From: VAYN01 sp964540905
Lineage (GTDB): Bacteria; Actinomycetota; Thermoleophilia; Solirubrobacterales; 70-9
Assembly: GCA_964540905.1 (NCBI GenBank)
Contig: CAZIOS010000010.1
Span: forward strand, 1 to 64,000
Direction of reading: 5' to 3'
Length of the DNA: 64,000 nt
The translations under genes and the position numbers were made by a program. How positions within the stretch are numbered: position 1 is the first letter of the stretch; the number at the start of each line of letters is the position of its first letter. This document shows positions 55,755 through 64,000 of the stretch, piece after piece. The notes under the pieces were generated by a model, which worked only from the letters and a program-made list of their open reading frames with translations, did not search any database and was not told the origin of the DNA.

Positions 55755-58700
55755 TCACTCAGTCGAGATCGACGGATCCGCCTGAACCCGGTGCGGCACC
55801 ACCATCAGGAAGTTGCTGGTCGCGTCCGCGGCCATCTTGAGCACCCGCTCGGCCTCCTCCTCCTGGCCGGTCGCCCGCAGTTCCTCGGCGTAGGCACTGA
55901 TCAGATCGTCGACGTCGATCAACCCCTCGGCGTCGAGGTCCTTGAGCTCGACTTTGGCGCCCTCGCCGAGCCGGCGCTCGATCGCGGCGCGGTCGATGCC
56001 GAAGGCGTTGTGGCGGACGTAGACGCGGCCGCCGGTCATCCCGGCGCAGGCCCAGGGGCCGAGGTCGCCGAAGACGACGGCGCGGCCCGAGGTCATGTAC
56101 TCGAAGGCGAAGCCCTTGGCGTTGGCGCGGTCGACGATGCAGCCACGGCTGTCGTCGATGTCCTGCTCGGGCTCGCCGCCGAGGATCACGTCGGCGCCGG
56201 AGAGGCGGATGCAGAAGCGCGAGTCGGCCGAGCCCTGGACGAAGAGGCGGCCGCGCTGGGCGCCGTAGGCGAAGGACTTGCCGACCGAGCCGTTGACCCG
56301 CTGGCCCCGCGCCCCCTTGCCCTTGAGGATCGCGATCGAGCCGCCCAGCATCGTCTTGCCGACGCCGTCCTGGGCGCCGCCCTCGACCCGGATCGCGACG
56401 CCGTAGGCGTTGAAGGCGCCGAGCCCCTGGCCGGCGACCGAGCCGCCGTTGAAGTCGAGCCGGGCCAGCACCTCGTCGCTGGAGTCCGGCGCGTCCTCGT
56501 CGAAGATCCGCGAGCGCGCGATCGCCCCCGCCAGCTCGGTCCCGAGCACGCGGTCGTTGGCGTCGGTGGCGCGCGGGAAGTGGTTGCTGATCGTGCGGCC
56601 GGGGCAGATGTCGCCGGCCAGGGCGCCGATCTGGTGCGAGGCCTCCTTCGCCTCCATCCGGATCGGCCGGGCGACGACCATGCCGGCCTCGGCCCGGGCG
56701 TCGGCGCTCTCGGCGACCGGCAGGTCGATCGGCTCGAGGTCGAGGAACTCCTCCAGCGGCGTGATCAGCGGCGCCAGGTCGACGCTGTCGTGGGCGGCGA
56801 CCTGCTCCAGCAGGTCGTAGCGGCCGACCAGGTCCTGGGCGCGCTCGTAGCCGAGCGAGGCGACGACCTGCTTGACCTCCTCGCCCATCGAGGAGAAGAA
56901 GCGGGCGCAGCTCTCGGCCGCGAGGTCGACCTCCTGCGGCGTGAACTTCTTCAGCCCGTGCTCCTGGGCCTGCTCGACCGTCTCGATCTGGGTGGCGATG
57001 CCGACATGGCAGGTGTCGAGCTGGCAGCCGCGGCAGATCGTGCAGCCGAGGCTGACCATCGCCAGGGTGCCGAAGCCGACCCGGTTGGCGCCGAGGCAGT
57101 GCAATTTGACGATGTCGTGGCCGGTCCGGTAGCCGCCGTCGGCCCAGATCTCGACCCGGTTGCGGAGCCCCGCCTCCATCAGCGCCCGGTGCACGGCACG
57201 GGTGCCGATGTCCGAGGGCAGGCCGACGTGACGCAGCGCGTGCTGGCGGGCGGCGCCGGTGCCGCCCTCGAAGCCGGAGAGGGTGATGATGTCGGCGCCG
57301 GCCTTGGCGATGCCAAGGCCGATCGTGCCGATGTTCGGCACCACCGGCACCTTGACCGAGACCCGCACGTCGGGGTTGACCGTCTTCAGCTCGTCGATCA
57401 GCTCGGCCAGGTCCTCGATCGAGTAGAGGTCGTGGTTGTTGGAGGGCGAGATCAGGTCGGTGCCGGGCGAGGCGTTACGGGCGGCGGCGACCTTCTCGGA
57501 GACCTTCTTGCCGGGCAGGTGGCCGCCCTCGCCGGGCTTGGCCCCCTGGCCGATCTTGATCTCGGCCAGGTAGGAGGAGTTGAGCATCTCCGCCGAGACG
57601 CCGAAGCGCCCCGAGGCGACCTGCTGGCCGCGCCACTTGCGGTAGTGGCCGTACATGTCGCGGATCTCGCCGCCCTCGCCGTTGACGCAGAGGACGTTGA
57701 TCGCCTTCGCCGCCTCGGCGTAGGCGCGGAAGGCCGGCTCGGACTGCGAGCCGAAGCTCATCGAGGAGATCACGATCGGGTAGTCGTGGTGGCCGATGCC
57801 GGCGTCGACGTTGGCCGGGTCGACCGGCTCGCGGTCGCCCACGAGGCCCATGATGTGGCGCATCGAGATCGGGCTCTGCTTCTCCAGGTCGCGGACTTTC
57901 TGCGAGTACTCCTCGTAGGTCCCGCTGCCGTTGGCGGTCGCGATCGCCGCCTTGTAGACCTTCGGGTAGAAGCGGAACGTCTTCGCCGGTTTGGCCGCCT
58001 CGTCGTCGCCGCCGAGCGCCCGGGCGCGGGCGTTGGCGTCCTCGTCGAGGTCCTCGAAGCCGGTGCCGGCGCGCTCGGAGGCGGCGAAGGCCTCGGTCTG
58101 GAAGATCTCGGCCAGCTCCGGCTTGACCCCGATCGAGGAGAACTGGCGGGCGTAGCCGCGCACCTCGTGGATGCCGATCGTCGAGATCACTTTCTCGATC
58201 CCCTTGGTCAGGGCGGCGCAGAGGTTGCTGACGTCGGACTCGTAGTCCTCGACGCAGATCACCTCGACCATCGTGTACGGGCAGACGCCGTTGGCGCCGA
58301 GGCCCAGCGCCAGCATCGTGTCGTGGACGTTGCGGATCGCCGCCGAGCGCAGGACGATGCCGCAGCGGCGGCGCAGGTTCTCTTCGCCGGTCGTGACCCG
58401 GAACTGCTTCAGCGCCTGGTCGACCGCCGAGGTCGCCAGGTGCGGGTCGAGGTAGCGGCGCTCGCCTTCGTAGACCGTGCGATCGGTGAGGACCAGCAGC
58501 TCGGCCCCGTTGCGAACCTTCTTCACCGCTTCCTGCTTGATCCGCTCGATCGCGCCGCGGGTCGTCTCCGACTCGAGCAGGGAGATGTCGACGGCGGCGG
58601 CGCGGCCGCGGAACTCCTCCCAGAGGTCCTCCAGCAGATAGGTGCGGTGCTCGCGGGCGATCGCCCGGTAGGCCCTGTCGGCCAGCGGCGCCAGGCCGTG

Positions 58701-60416
58701 GTGGCCGCCGAGGATCACCGGGAAGGCGGTTTCGACCGTGCCGGTGTCCACGTTGGCGGCGTCGATCGAAGGGCGGCGGCCGAACAGGGCGCGGGTCGAG
58801 AAGTGCTCCATCTCGCGCTCGCGGTCGATCGCCGGGTTGGTGACGACGGCGACCGTCTCCTTGAAGTAGTCGGCCAGGTTCTGGCGCTCTGGCGAAAGCG
58901 CCGCCAGCGGGCCGTCGTAGCCGAGCGAGCCGACCGGCTCGGCCCCGTTGGAGGCCATCTGCTGGACCAGTTTGACGTCGTCGCGCTGCCAGCCGAAGCC
59001 GGCGAGGACGCGGTCGGCGACCTTGACCGGCTCCTCGGGGCCGGCGTCGGAATAGCCGGGGACGTCCTCGCCCTCCAGCGGCCCGCCGGTCTCCAGGGCG
59101 CGGTCGTAGCCGGCGACCTCCTCGACGCCGTTGCGGCGCAGCCAGCTGTCGCGGACGATCCGCAGCATCTCCGCGTGCGGGTGCAGGGTCGAGCGGCGGG
59201 CGTCGCGGTCGATCAGGACCAGCGCCTTCTCGCCGGGGGCCAGCGGCAGCGGCTCGGAGACCATCCTTTTGACCGGGACGACCCCCGGCTCGGAGCTGAA
59301 GACGAAGTCGTCCTCGGTCTCGACCTGCCACAGCGGCCGCAGCCCCATCGCGTCGGCGGAGAAGACGCACTCGTCGGCGTGGCGGGCGATCAGCGCCACC
59401 GGGCCCTGAGCGAACGGGCCCATCGCCTGGTGCAGGTACATGTAGAAGCTGTGCAGGTCGGCGGGGAGCGAGCGGATCTCGGCGACGATCGGCGGCACGA
59501 TCATCTCCATCGCCTCGGCCAGGGACATGCCCTCGCGGCTGACCATGGTGTCGATCGTGCGGTTGAGGTCCTGCGAGTCCGAGGAGCCGGGCTGGATCGG
59601 AACCGCCAGCATCCGCGCCTCCTGGCGCAGCTGCTCGATCGTGTTGATCTCGCCGTTGTGGCCGAGCGCCGAGAACGGCTGCACCCGCTTGAACGAGGGC
59701 CAGGTGTTGGTCGAGTAGCGGTTGTGGCCGAAGCAGCCGATCGTCTCGAAGCGCTCGTCGCGCAGGTCCGGGTAGTAGGCGCCTAGCACGTCGGGGGAAC
59801 CCATCACCTTGTAGACGCAGGTCGTCGCCGAGAACGAGGGGACGTGGACGTCGAGCCGCTGCTCGAGCTCGATCAGCAGCTCGAAGAGGATCGGGTCGCG
59901 GCGCCCGGCGTCGGGGACGAGGCCGGCGATCTGCCAGAAGTGCGGCTCCTCCTCACGCGCGGTCGGCCCCAGCGCCGGCGAGTCGACGACGCCGATGCGC
60001 TCGGCGAGGACGCGGAAGCCGCCTTCGTTCAGCAGCTCGCGGGCGTCGTGCTGGACCCTGTCGAGGTCCTGCGAGCGCTCGACGAAGATGTGGGCGACGG
60101 CGAAGGCGTCGTCGAGGGTCAGCGAGGGGTCGTGGCCGCCGGCGCGGACCTCCTCGGCCCAGATCCGGCGCGGGATGTCGAGCAGCAGGCCGCAGCCGTC
60201 GCCCTCGCCGTCGACGTTGCCGGCGCGGTGGAGCATCTTCTGCAGGGCCGGGATCGCCAGCTCGATCGGCGCGTGGCTCGGGGTCGCGTCCTTGCGCACG
60301 GAGGCGTAGATCGCGCAGGCGTCCTTGTCCTCGACGCTCGGCGGCGATACCAGCGGCTTGTAGGGACGCTCCGGCGAGTAGCGCTCGACGCTCGCGCCTG
60401 ACTGGTTCTTCGACAT
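55755..60416 (-). CDS. gltB: Glutamate synthase large subunit
   Basis: 1553 residues from ATG 60416 with GGAGG just upstream. N-terminal class II amidotransferase whose nucleophile is probably Cys34 (EDKDACAIYAS), implying a cleaved 33-residue propeptide. GCFGHNRYSTNTWPSF and GHNGEINTIEQL belong to this domain. The FMN domain has GLVGDREPVDPANVDAGIGH, SPSNNHDLYSIEDLAELIDE and the cluster ligands in CTICRGCQLDTCHVG. The C-terminal beta-helix domain reads LGGSIAILKGKGARGQRVNG and RVYVRHNAFG. It makes two glutamates from glutamine and 2-oxoglutarate. No gltD subunit gene is adjacent. Confidence 0.93.
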   Translation of the reverse strand: MSKNQSGASVERYSPERPYKPLVSPPSVEDKDACAIYASVRKDATPSHAPIELAIPALQKMLHRAGNVDGEGDGCGLLLDIPRRIWAEEVRAGGHDPSLTLDDAFAVAHIFVERSQDLDRVQHDARELLNEGGFRVLAERIGVVDSPALGPTAREEEPHFWQIAGLVPDAGRRDPILFELLIELEQRLDVHVPSFSATTCVYKVMGSPDVLGAYYPDLRDERFETIGCFGHNRYSTNTWPSFKRVQPFSALGHNGEINTIEQLRQEARMLAVPIQPGSSDSQDLNRTIDTMVSREGMSLAEAMEMIVPPIVAEIRSLPADLHSFYMYLHQAMGPFAQGPVALIARHADECVFSADAMGLRPLWQVETEDDFVFSSEPGVVPVKRMVSEPLPLAPGEKALVLIDRDARRSTLHPHAEMLRIVRDSWLRRNGVEEVAGYDRALETGGPLEGEDVPGYSDAGPEEPVKVADRVLAGFGWQRDDVKLVQQMASNGAEPVGSLGYDGPLAALSPERQNLADYFKETVAVVTNPAIDREREMEHFSTRALFGRRPSIDAANVDTGTVETAFPVILGGHHGLAPLADRAYRAIAREHRTYLLEDLWEEFRGRAAAVDISLLESETTRGAIERIKQEAVKKVRNGAELLVLTDRTVYEGERRYLDPHLATSAVDQALKQFRVTTGEENLRRRCGIVLRSAAIRNVHDTMLALGLGANGVCPYTMVEVICVEDYESDVSNLCAALTKGIEKVISTIGIHEVRGYARQFSSIGVKPELAEIFQTEAFAASERAGTGFEDLDEDANARARALGGDDEAAKPAKTFRFYPKVYKAAIATANGSGTYEEYSQKVRDLEKQSPISMRHIMGLVGDREPVDPANVDAGIGHHDYPIVISSMSFGSQSEPAFRAYAEAAKAINVLCVNGEGGEIRDMYGHYRKWRGQQVASGRFGVSAEMLNSSYLAEIKIGQGAKPGEGGHLPGKKVSEKVAAARNASPGTDLISPSNNHDLYSIEDLAELIDELKTVNPDVRVSVKVPVVPNIGTIGLGIAKAGADIITLSGFEGGTGAARQHALRHVGLPSDIGTRAVHRALMEAGLRNRVEIWADGGYRTGHDIVKLHCLGANRVGFGTLAMVSLGCTICRGCQLDTCHVGIATQIETVEQAQEHGLKKFTPQEVDLAAESCARFFSSMGEEVKQVVASLGYERAQDLVGRYDLLEQVAAHDSVDLAPLITPLEEFLDLEPIDLPVAESADARAEAGMVVARPIRMEAKEASHQIGALAGDICPGRTISNHFPRATDANDRVLGTELAGAIARSRIFDEDAPDSSDEVLARLDFNGGSVAGQGLGAFNAYGVAIRVEGGAQDGVGKTMLGGSIAILKGKGARGQRVNGSVGKSFAYGAQRGRLFVQGSADSRFCIRLSGADVILGGEPEQDIDDSRGCIVDRANAKGFAFEYMTSGRAVVFGDLGPWACAGMTGGRVYVRHNAFGIDRAAIERRLGEGAKVELKDLDAEGLIDVDDLISAYAEELRATGQEEEAERVLKMAADATSNFLMVVPHRVQADPSISTE

Positions 60417-60477
60417 CTGACCTCCCGGTTTCCGCGCCTTCTCCGAGCGGGCGCGCGACGGGTTGACGGGTCGCCGG

Positions 60478-60483
60478 ATTATA
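60478..60483 (-). promoter_or_regulatory. gltB promoter TATAAT
   Basis: A consensus TATAAT on the minus strand gives a leader of about 55 nt ending in GGGAGGTCAG before ATG 60416. It is the best -10 in the window. No clear -35. Confidence 0.6.
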
Positions 60484-60504
60484 GGGACAGGGTGCAAGCC
60501 GGTG

Positions 60505-60906
60505 TCAGGCCCAGGCAGGCGGCTCGTAGCTGCCGCTCGGGTGGACGCCGATCAGCAGCGCCGTCACCGGCGCCTCGGAGCGGTTGAGGATCGTGCGGCT
60601 GGCCGGCGGCTCGATCGAGGCGAAGGTGCCGGCCGGCGCCGGGTGATCCTCGCCTTCGATCCGCAGCGTCGCCTCGCCCTCGAGGATCGCGTAGAGCTCG
60701 ACCTGGCCGCTCTCGGCCTCGTCGTGCTCGGGGATGCCGCCGCCGGGCTCGATCTCGACCAGGTTGAAGCCGAAGGCGGAGGTGCCGAGCGCTTTGCGCG
60801 CCAGCTTCCAGGTCGTCTCGCCGGAGCCCTGCATCGACTCGAACTCGTCGCGGTGCTTGATCGTGTAGCCGCCGGGCATCTTCGCTGCGACCATACCTCT
60901 GCCCAT
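60505..60906 (-). CDS. Cupin-domain protein
   Basis: 133 residues (ATG 60894 or 60879 would shorten it). The cupin barrel reads GFNLVEIEPGGGIPEHDEAE SGQVELYAILEGEATLRIEG and PAPAGTFASIEPPASRTILN. Only one of the usual metal His residues is obvious (PEHDEAE). Ligand or enzyme role unknown. It is divergent from the SnoaL-like gene, 21 nt away. Confidence 0.75.
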   Translation of the reverse strand: MGRGMVAAKMPGGYTIKHRDEFESMQGSGETTWKLARKALGTSAFGFNLVEIEPGGGIPEHDEAESGQVELYAILEGEATLRIEGEDHPAPAGTFASIEPPASRTILNRSEAPVTALLIGVHPSGSYEPPAWA

Positions 60907-60927
60907 CCCCGATTGGAAGGAGCGAGC

Positions 60928-61368
60928 GTGACTGACGACCGGCAGGACTCAGAGCCGGCGCTGCGCGAGGCGATCGACCGCTACAACGGGGCCTGGAACG
61001 CCCACGACCTCGACGCGATCATGGCCCTGCACGCGCCCGACATGGTCTTCGACAATCACACCGCCGGCGAGTCCGCCAGCGGCGAGCAGGTGCGCGCCCA
61101 CATCGGCGCGATCTTCGCGACCTGGCCCGACATCGAGTTCACGACCAGGCGCCTCTACGTGCGGGAGGGGCTCGTGGTCCAGGAATGGACCGCGACCGCG
61201 ACCCAAGCGAAGACGATGCGGCGCGGCGAGCTCACGGCCGAGCCGAGCGGCCGCCGGATCGCCTGGGACGGCCTCGACGTGATCCCCTTCGAGGGCGGCC
61301 TGGTCAAGCGCAAGGACGTCTATTCCGACAGCGTCTCGATCCTACGCCAGGTCGGCCTGCTCGACTGA
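60928..61368 (+). CDS. SnoaL-like (NTF2-fold) protein
   Basis: 146 residues from GTG 60928 with AAGGAG 5 nt upstream. REAIDRYNGAWNAHDLDAIM ALHAPDMVFDNHTAGES, GEQVRAHIGAIFATWPDIEF and VVQEWTATATQ are the ester cyclase/SnoaL pattern. It binds or isomerises a small molecule in the cone-shaped cavity. No specific substrate can be inferred. Confidence 0.8.
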   Translation: MTDDRQDSEPALREAIDRYNGAWNAHDLDAIMALHAPDMVFDNHTAGESASGEQVRAHIGAIFATWPDIEFTTRRLYVREGLVVQEWTATATQAKTMRRGELTAEPSGRRIAWDGLDVIPFEGGLVKRKDVYSDSVSILRQVGLLD

Positions 61369-61389
61369 GCGGGCCGACCTGACCGCGCC

Positions 61390-62427
61390 TCAGCGGTTCC
61401 AGTCCGGCTCGGAGGCGTTGTTGGCGAGCACCTTGGGCTTGCCGCCCTTGTAGGGGATCGTCACGACCTTGTGGCCTGGACCCGGTTCGAAGCCGCCGAT
61501 GCTGCCGAGCACGGTGCTGCCGTCGGCGCTGAGCGCGGCGCCGACGAAGCCGGTCTCGCGTTCCTTGGTCAGCGTCCGTTCCGCCCCGGTCTTGGGGTTG
61601 ACCGTGACCGCGTAGCTCGTGTCCTCGCCGCCGAACTCGGTCAGCAGCTGGTTGCCGCTGGCCGACCACTGCACCGGCGAGAGGCCGAACAGCAGCGGCG
61701 CGACCACGGTGTGGGTGAGGCGCTTGACCTGGCCCCCTTCCGGGTTCATCAGGAAGAGATCCCCTTTGGGACCGTACCTGCGGCTCTTGGCGCCGATGAA
61801 TTTGACGAAGACGATCTGTTCGTTCGGCCCCCAGAGCGGGTCCTCGGAGCTCTTGTCGTGGGTCAGCTGGAAGGTCTTGTTGCTGCCGAGGTCGAGCCGG
61901 TAGATGTCGGAATGAGGCGGGTAGCTCTGGCCGCCCGACTTCGAGTAGACGACCTGGTCGCCTTCGGGCGAGAAGCTGACGCCGCCGAAGTAGCCCTTGG
62001 CGATCGTCCGCTGCGAGCCGGTGGCGACGCTGATCAGGACCAGGCGCTGGGCGCCGTTGAGGGGCCCGGTGACCGCGGCGATGGTGCTCGAGTCGGGGGA
62101 CCAGGCGAAGACGAACGGTTCGCTCCAGTTGGCGAGCAGCAGGCGGGTGCCCTTGCCGTCGCTGCCGACGACGACCAGTTCGGCCCGGTAGCCGTGGGCC
62201 TTCTGGGTCCGGTAATAGGCGACGGTCTGCCCGTCCGGCGAGATCTTCGGGCCCGAGCCGTGAGCCAGCAACTTGGCGCCGGAGCCGTTGTCGTTGGCGA
62301 TCCAGATCGTCGGGTGCGTGAGGTTGCGGCTGAATACCAGCGTCGCCTGGGCGGCGGCGGGAAGCGCAAGAAGCGCGGCTGCGGCTGCGAGCGCCGCGAT
62401 CCATTTGAACTTCGTCTTGTTCGGCAT
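61390..62427 (-). CDS. Secreted TolB-like beta-propeller protein
   Basis: 345 residues from ATG 62427, chosen because TACGAT stands 6 nt upstream. Signal peptide FKWIAALAAAAALLALPAAAQA. Repeated propeller blades: PKISPDGQTVAYYR, FAWSPDSSTIAAVTG, VSFSPEGDQVVYSKSG, VQWSASGNQLLTEFG and AALSADGSTVLGS. This is TolB/PD40 architecture without other Tol-Pal genes, as in many actinobacteria. Probably a periplasmic or surface binding protein. Confidence 0.82.
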   Translation of the reverse strand: MPNKTKFKWIAALAAAAALLALPAAAQATLVFSRNLTHPTIWIANDNGSGAKLLAHGSGPKISPDGQTVAYYRTQKAHGYRAELVVVGSDGKGTRLLLANWSEPFVFAWSPDSSTIAAVTGPLNGAQRLVLISVATGSQRTIAKGYFGGVSFSPEGDQVVYSKSGGQSYPPHSDIYRLDLGSNKTFQLTHDKSSEDPLWGPNEQIVFVKFIGAKSRRYGPKGDLFLMNPEGGQVKRLTHTVVAPLLFGLSPVQWSASGNQLLTEFGGEDTSYAVTVNPKTGAERTLTKERETGFVGAALSADGSTVLGSIGGFEPGPGHKVVTIPYKGGKPKVLANNASEPDWNR

Positions 62428-62433
62428 CGGATG

Positions 62434-62439
62434 ATCGTA
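62434..62439 (-). promoter_or_regulatory. Leaderless -10 element TACGAT
   Basis: TACGAT on the minus strand, then 6 nt, then ATG 62427. Confidence 0.55.
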
Positions 62440-62467
62440 TCCGCGCGGCCGGCCGCGCGGCAAGCGC

Positions 62468-62845
62468 TCAGCCGGGACCGACCACCGCCGCGGCGACGAG
62501 GCTGCCGCTCATCGCCAGGAAAGAGGCCAGGGCCAGCAGCCTGTACCAGGTCCGCCGCTCGACCTCGGGGTCGAAGGCGAGCGGCACGAACAGCAGCGGG
62601 TTGACGGCGGTGCCGAAGGCGAGGGCGACGCCGATCGCGGTCGGCAGGCTCGGGATCGCGAGGCCGACGGCGATCGAGATCAGCCCCATCATCACGTAGT
62701 CGAGGTGGACCTGGCGAATCCGCTGCGGGGCGACGACGCCGATCCGCCGCAGCCAATCCGGCTTCTCGTCGCGCACCACCATCGCCCAGCCGAGCAGCCC
62801 GCCCAGCGCCAGCTCGACCAGGCCGATCTCGACCAGCCAGCGCAC
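62468..62845 (-). CDS. Small four-helix membrane protein
   Basis: 125 residues from GTG 62845. Four membrane segments (IGLVELALGGLLGWAMVV; HLDYVMMGLISIAVGLAI; IGVALAFGTAVNPLLFVPLA; LLALASFLAMSGSLVAAAVV). The layout RxxHLDYxMMG is faintly like hydroxylaminobenzene mutase/styrene oxide isomerase proteins, but I would not name it so. It lies 3 nt after thrB in the same direction. Confidence 0.55.
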   Translation of the reverse strand: MRWLVEIGLVELALGGLLGWAMVVRDEKPDWLRRIGVVAPQRIRQVHLDYVMMGLISIAVGLAIPSLPTAIGVALAFGTAVNPLLFVPLAFDPEVERRTWYRLLALASFLAMSGSLVAAAVVGPG

Positions 62846-62848
62846 GGC

Positions 62849-63730
62849 TCAGAGCTCGGGGACGTCGGCGCCGTGCGGGGTGAACGGCAGCCGCCGCACC
62901 TCGGCCCAGCCGGCGCAGCGCCGTTCCAGGGCCGCGGCGACGTTGCCGGCGTCCTGCCAGGTGGTCCAGACCAGCACGGCCGGGCCGGCGCCGGAGATCG
63001 TCGCCCCCAGCGCCCCCAGCTCGGCGGCGGCGTCGACGATCTCCATCGAGCGCGGGTAGAGGTCGCGCCGGTACGGCTGGTGCAGGCGGTCGGCGAGGCC
63101 GCGGCCGATCAGGTCGAGGTCGGCGCTGCGCAGCCCCAGCACCAGCAGCGCCGCGGCGGCGACGTTGGCGACCGCGTCGGCGAGCGGCACCGTGGCCGGG
63201 ATCGCCTCGCGCGCGAGCCTGGTCGAGACCTCCTCGGCGGGGATCACGGCGATTCCCTCGAGTTCCTCAGGTGGCGCGAAACGGGCCGCGAACGGCTCGC
63301 CGCCCGGCTCGGCCCCGCAGACGACGAAGCCACCGTAGATCGCCGCGGCGACGTTGTCGGGGTGGCCCTCCAGCGCGGTCGCCCGGGCCAGCATCTGCTC
63401 CTGGGTCAGCGCCAGCTCGAAGAGGTGATCGGCGGCGTAGAGGCCGGCGACGATCGCCGCCGCCGAGGAGCCGAGGCCGCGCGCCAGCGGGATCTCGCTG
63501 CGCAGGCGGAAGGCGATGCCGTCGACCGGGTGCAGGCTCTCGAAGGCGCGGACGACGAGGTTGTCGCGCCCGGTCGAGACCTCGAGCCCACCGGGGTCGA
63601 GCGAGAACTCGCCGGTCTCCTCGACCTCGAGCTCGAGGTGCAGCGCCACCGCCGCCGCCATCGCGTCGTAGCCCGGCCCGAGGTTCGCCGAGGAGGCGGG
63701 GACGCGGACGAGTCGGTGCCGCGCGGTCAA
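62849..63730 (-). CDS. thrB: Homoserine kinase
   Basis: 293 residues from TTG 63730, overlapping the thrC stop (TTGA). GHMP kinase features: VRVPASSANLGPGYDAMAAA, the ATP loop PLARGLGSSAAAIVAGLYAA, GHPDNVAAAIYGGFVV and ATISGAGPAVLVWT. It phosphorylates homoserine for ThrC. The gene order thrC-thrB is standard in actinobacteria. Confidence 0.94.
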   Translation of the reverse strand: MTARHRLVRVPASSANLGPGYDAMAAAVALHLELEVEETGEFSLDPGGLEVSTGRDNLVVRAFESLHPVDGIAFRLRSEIPLARGLGSSAAAIVAGLYAADHLFELALTQEQMLARATALEGHPDNVAAAIYGGFVVCGAEPGGEPFAARFAPPEELEGIAVIPAEEVSTRLAREAIPATVPLADAVANVAAAALLVLGLRSADLDLIGRGLADRLHQPYRRDLYPRSMEIVDAAAELGALGATISGAGPAVLVWTTWQDAGNVAAALERRCAGWAEVRRLPFTPHGADVPEL

Positions 63731-64000
63731 TCGAAGACCGCGCGCTCGACGGCGCTGAGGTCGTTGTCGCAGGCGATCACCGCGGGGGCTTTGCCGAGCG
63801 CGGTGTCGGGGTCCTTGAGACCGTGGCCGGTGAGCACGCAGACGACGGTCTCGGGCGGGATGGCTCCCTCGACGACCGGCAGGCCGTGGGCGAGCAGGCC
63901 GGCGACCGAGGCGGCGGAGGCGGGCTCGCAGAAGACGCCTTCGCTGGCGGCGAGCCAGCGGTAGGCGTCGAGGATCTGGGCGTCGGAGACGGCGGCGACG
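63727..64000 (-). CDS. thrC: Threonine synthase, C-terminal part (cut by window edge)
   Basis: The last 90 residues can be read on the minus strand: ILDAYRWLAASEGVFCEPAS AASVAGLLAHGLPVVEG, then VCVLTGHGLKDPDTALGKAP and a C-terminal VERAVFD. EGVFCEPASAAS and GLKDP are threonine synthase signatures. It is a PLP enzyme acting on O-phosphohomoserine. The catalytic lysine region lies outside the window. Confidence 0.92.
   Translation of the reverse strand, partial: VAAVSDAQILDAYRWLAASEGVFCEPASAASVAGLLAHGLPVVEGAIPPETVVCVLTGHGLKDPDTALGKAPAVIACDNDLSAVERAVFD

Noticed and set aside
55791..59786. 1331-codon open frame on the plus strand opposite gltB
   Set aside because: gltB is complete and conserved on the other strand. 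The open frame results from high GC at third positions and shows no domain.

Overview
The window is very GC-rich, densely packed DNA from an actinobacterium. The gene set fits a Thermoleophilia/Solirubrobacterales-type organism: a CysO-Mec-CysM cysteine route, a SUF cluster with SufU and a Rieske protein, a wax ester synthase/DGAT, NarL-type two-component proteins, many GTG/TTG starts and many apparently leaderless promoters. The lineage is an inference from gene content. I see no tRNA, rRNA, CRISPR array, insertion sequence or replication origin.

Layout. 1-2.4 kb: 5' part of RNase PH, a vapBC pair, a pilin-like peptide and a glycosyltransferase. 2.4-9.3 kb: coiled-coil protein, L-aspartate oxidase (no canonical start codon), hydantoinase/oxoprolinase A and B, a DUF1802 protein and a peptidase-MA-like protein without a zinc motif. 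9.3-15.2 kb: a sulfur island with DUF2007 protein, Mec-type JAMM protease, CysM, a polar amino-acid/cystine-type ABC transporter, CysO and a rhodanese-ThiF E1-like enzyme. 15.3-17.8 kb: HtpX and a two-component system. 17.8-24.4 kb: Rrf2 regulator, sufC, sufS, sufU, Rieske, sufB and sufD, with one secreted protein on the other strand. 24.4-32.5 kb: a three-gene membrane cluster, a thioredoxin-fold protein, IspH, WS/DGAT, FxsA and an APC permease with a C-terminal USP-like domain.

32.5-37.3 kb is the accessory part, visibly less GC-rich in places. It holds two secreted proteins of unknown function, a cassette of two paralogous genes around an OB-fold-like gene (one paralogue broken at a dinucleotide repeat), and a divergent module. 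That module is an ArsR-like regulator followed by a 19-residue peptide gene with a perfect Shine-Dalgarno, facing a second 19-residue peptide gene with related ends. A second vapBC pair follows. I consider the regulator-peptide module the best candidate for an undescribed system.

37.3-64 kb: SufT-like protein, acetyltransferase, HAD hydrolase, a large secreted protein, an AddB/AddA-like helicase-nuclease pair beside xseB/xseA, an HxlR regulator, a MarP-like membrane protease, a penicillin-binding protein, an FHA protein that appears to start at ATC, a coiled-coil protein, glutamate synthase large subunit, a TolB-like protein, homoserine kinase and the end of threonine synthase. Between the coiled-coil gene and gltB lie two copies, in opposite orientation, of a nested-hairpin element. 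The core is conserved while the outer stems differ but stay paired, and each copy follows the stop codon of the neighbouring gene in its sense orientation.

Two genome-style signals recur. A TANNNT hexamer sits 6-9 nt before about two dozen start codons (leaderless promoters). Six convergent gene pairs overlap by exactly 4 nt, usually sharing a CTAG.
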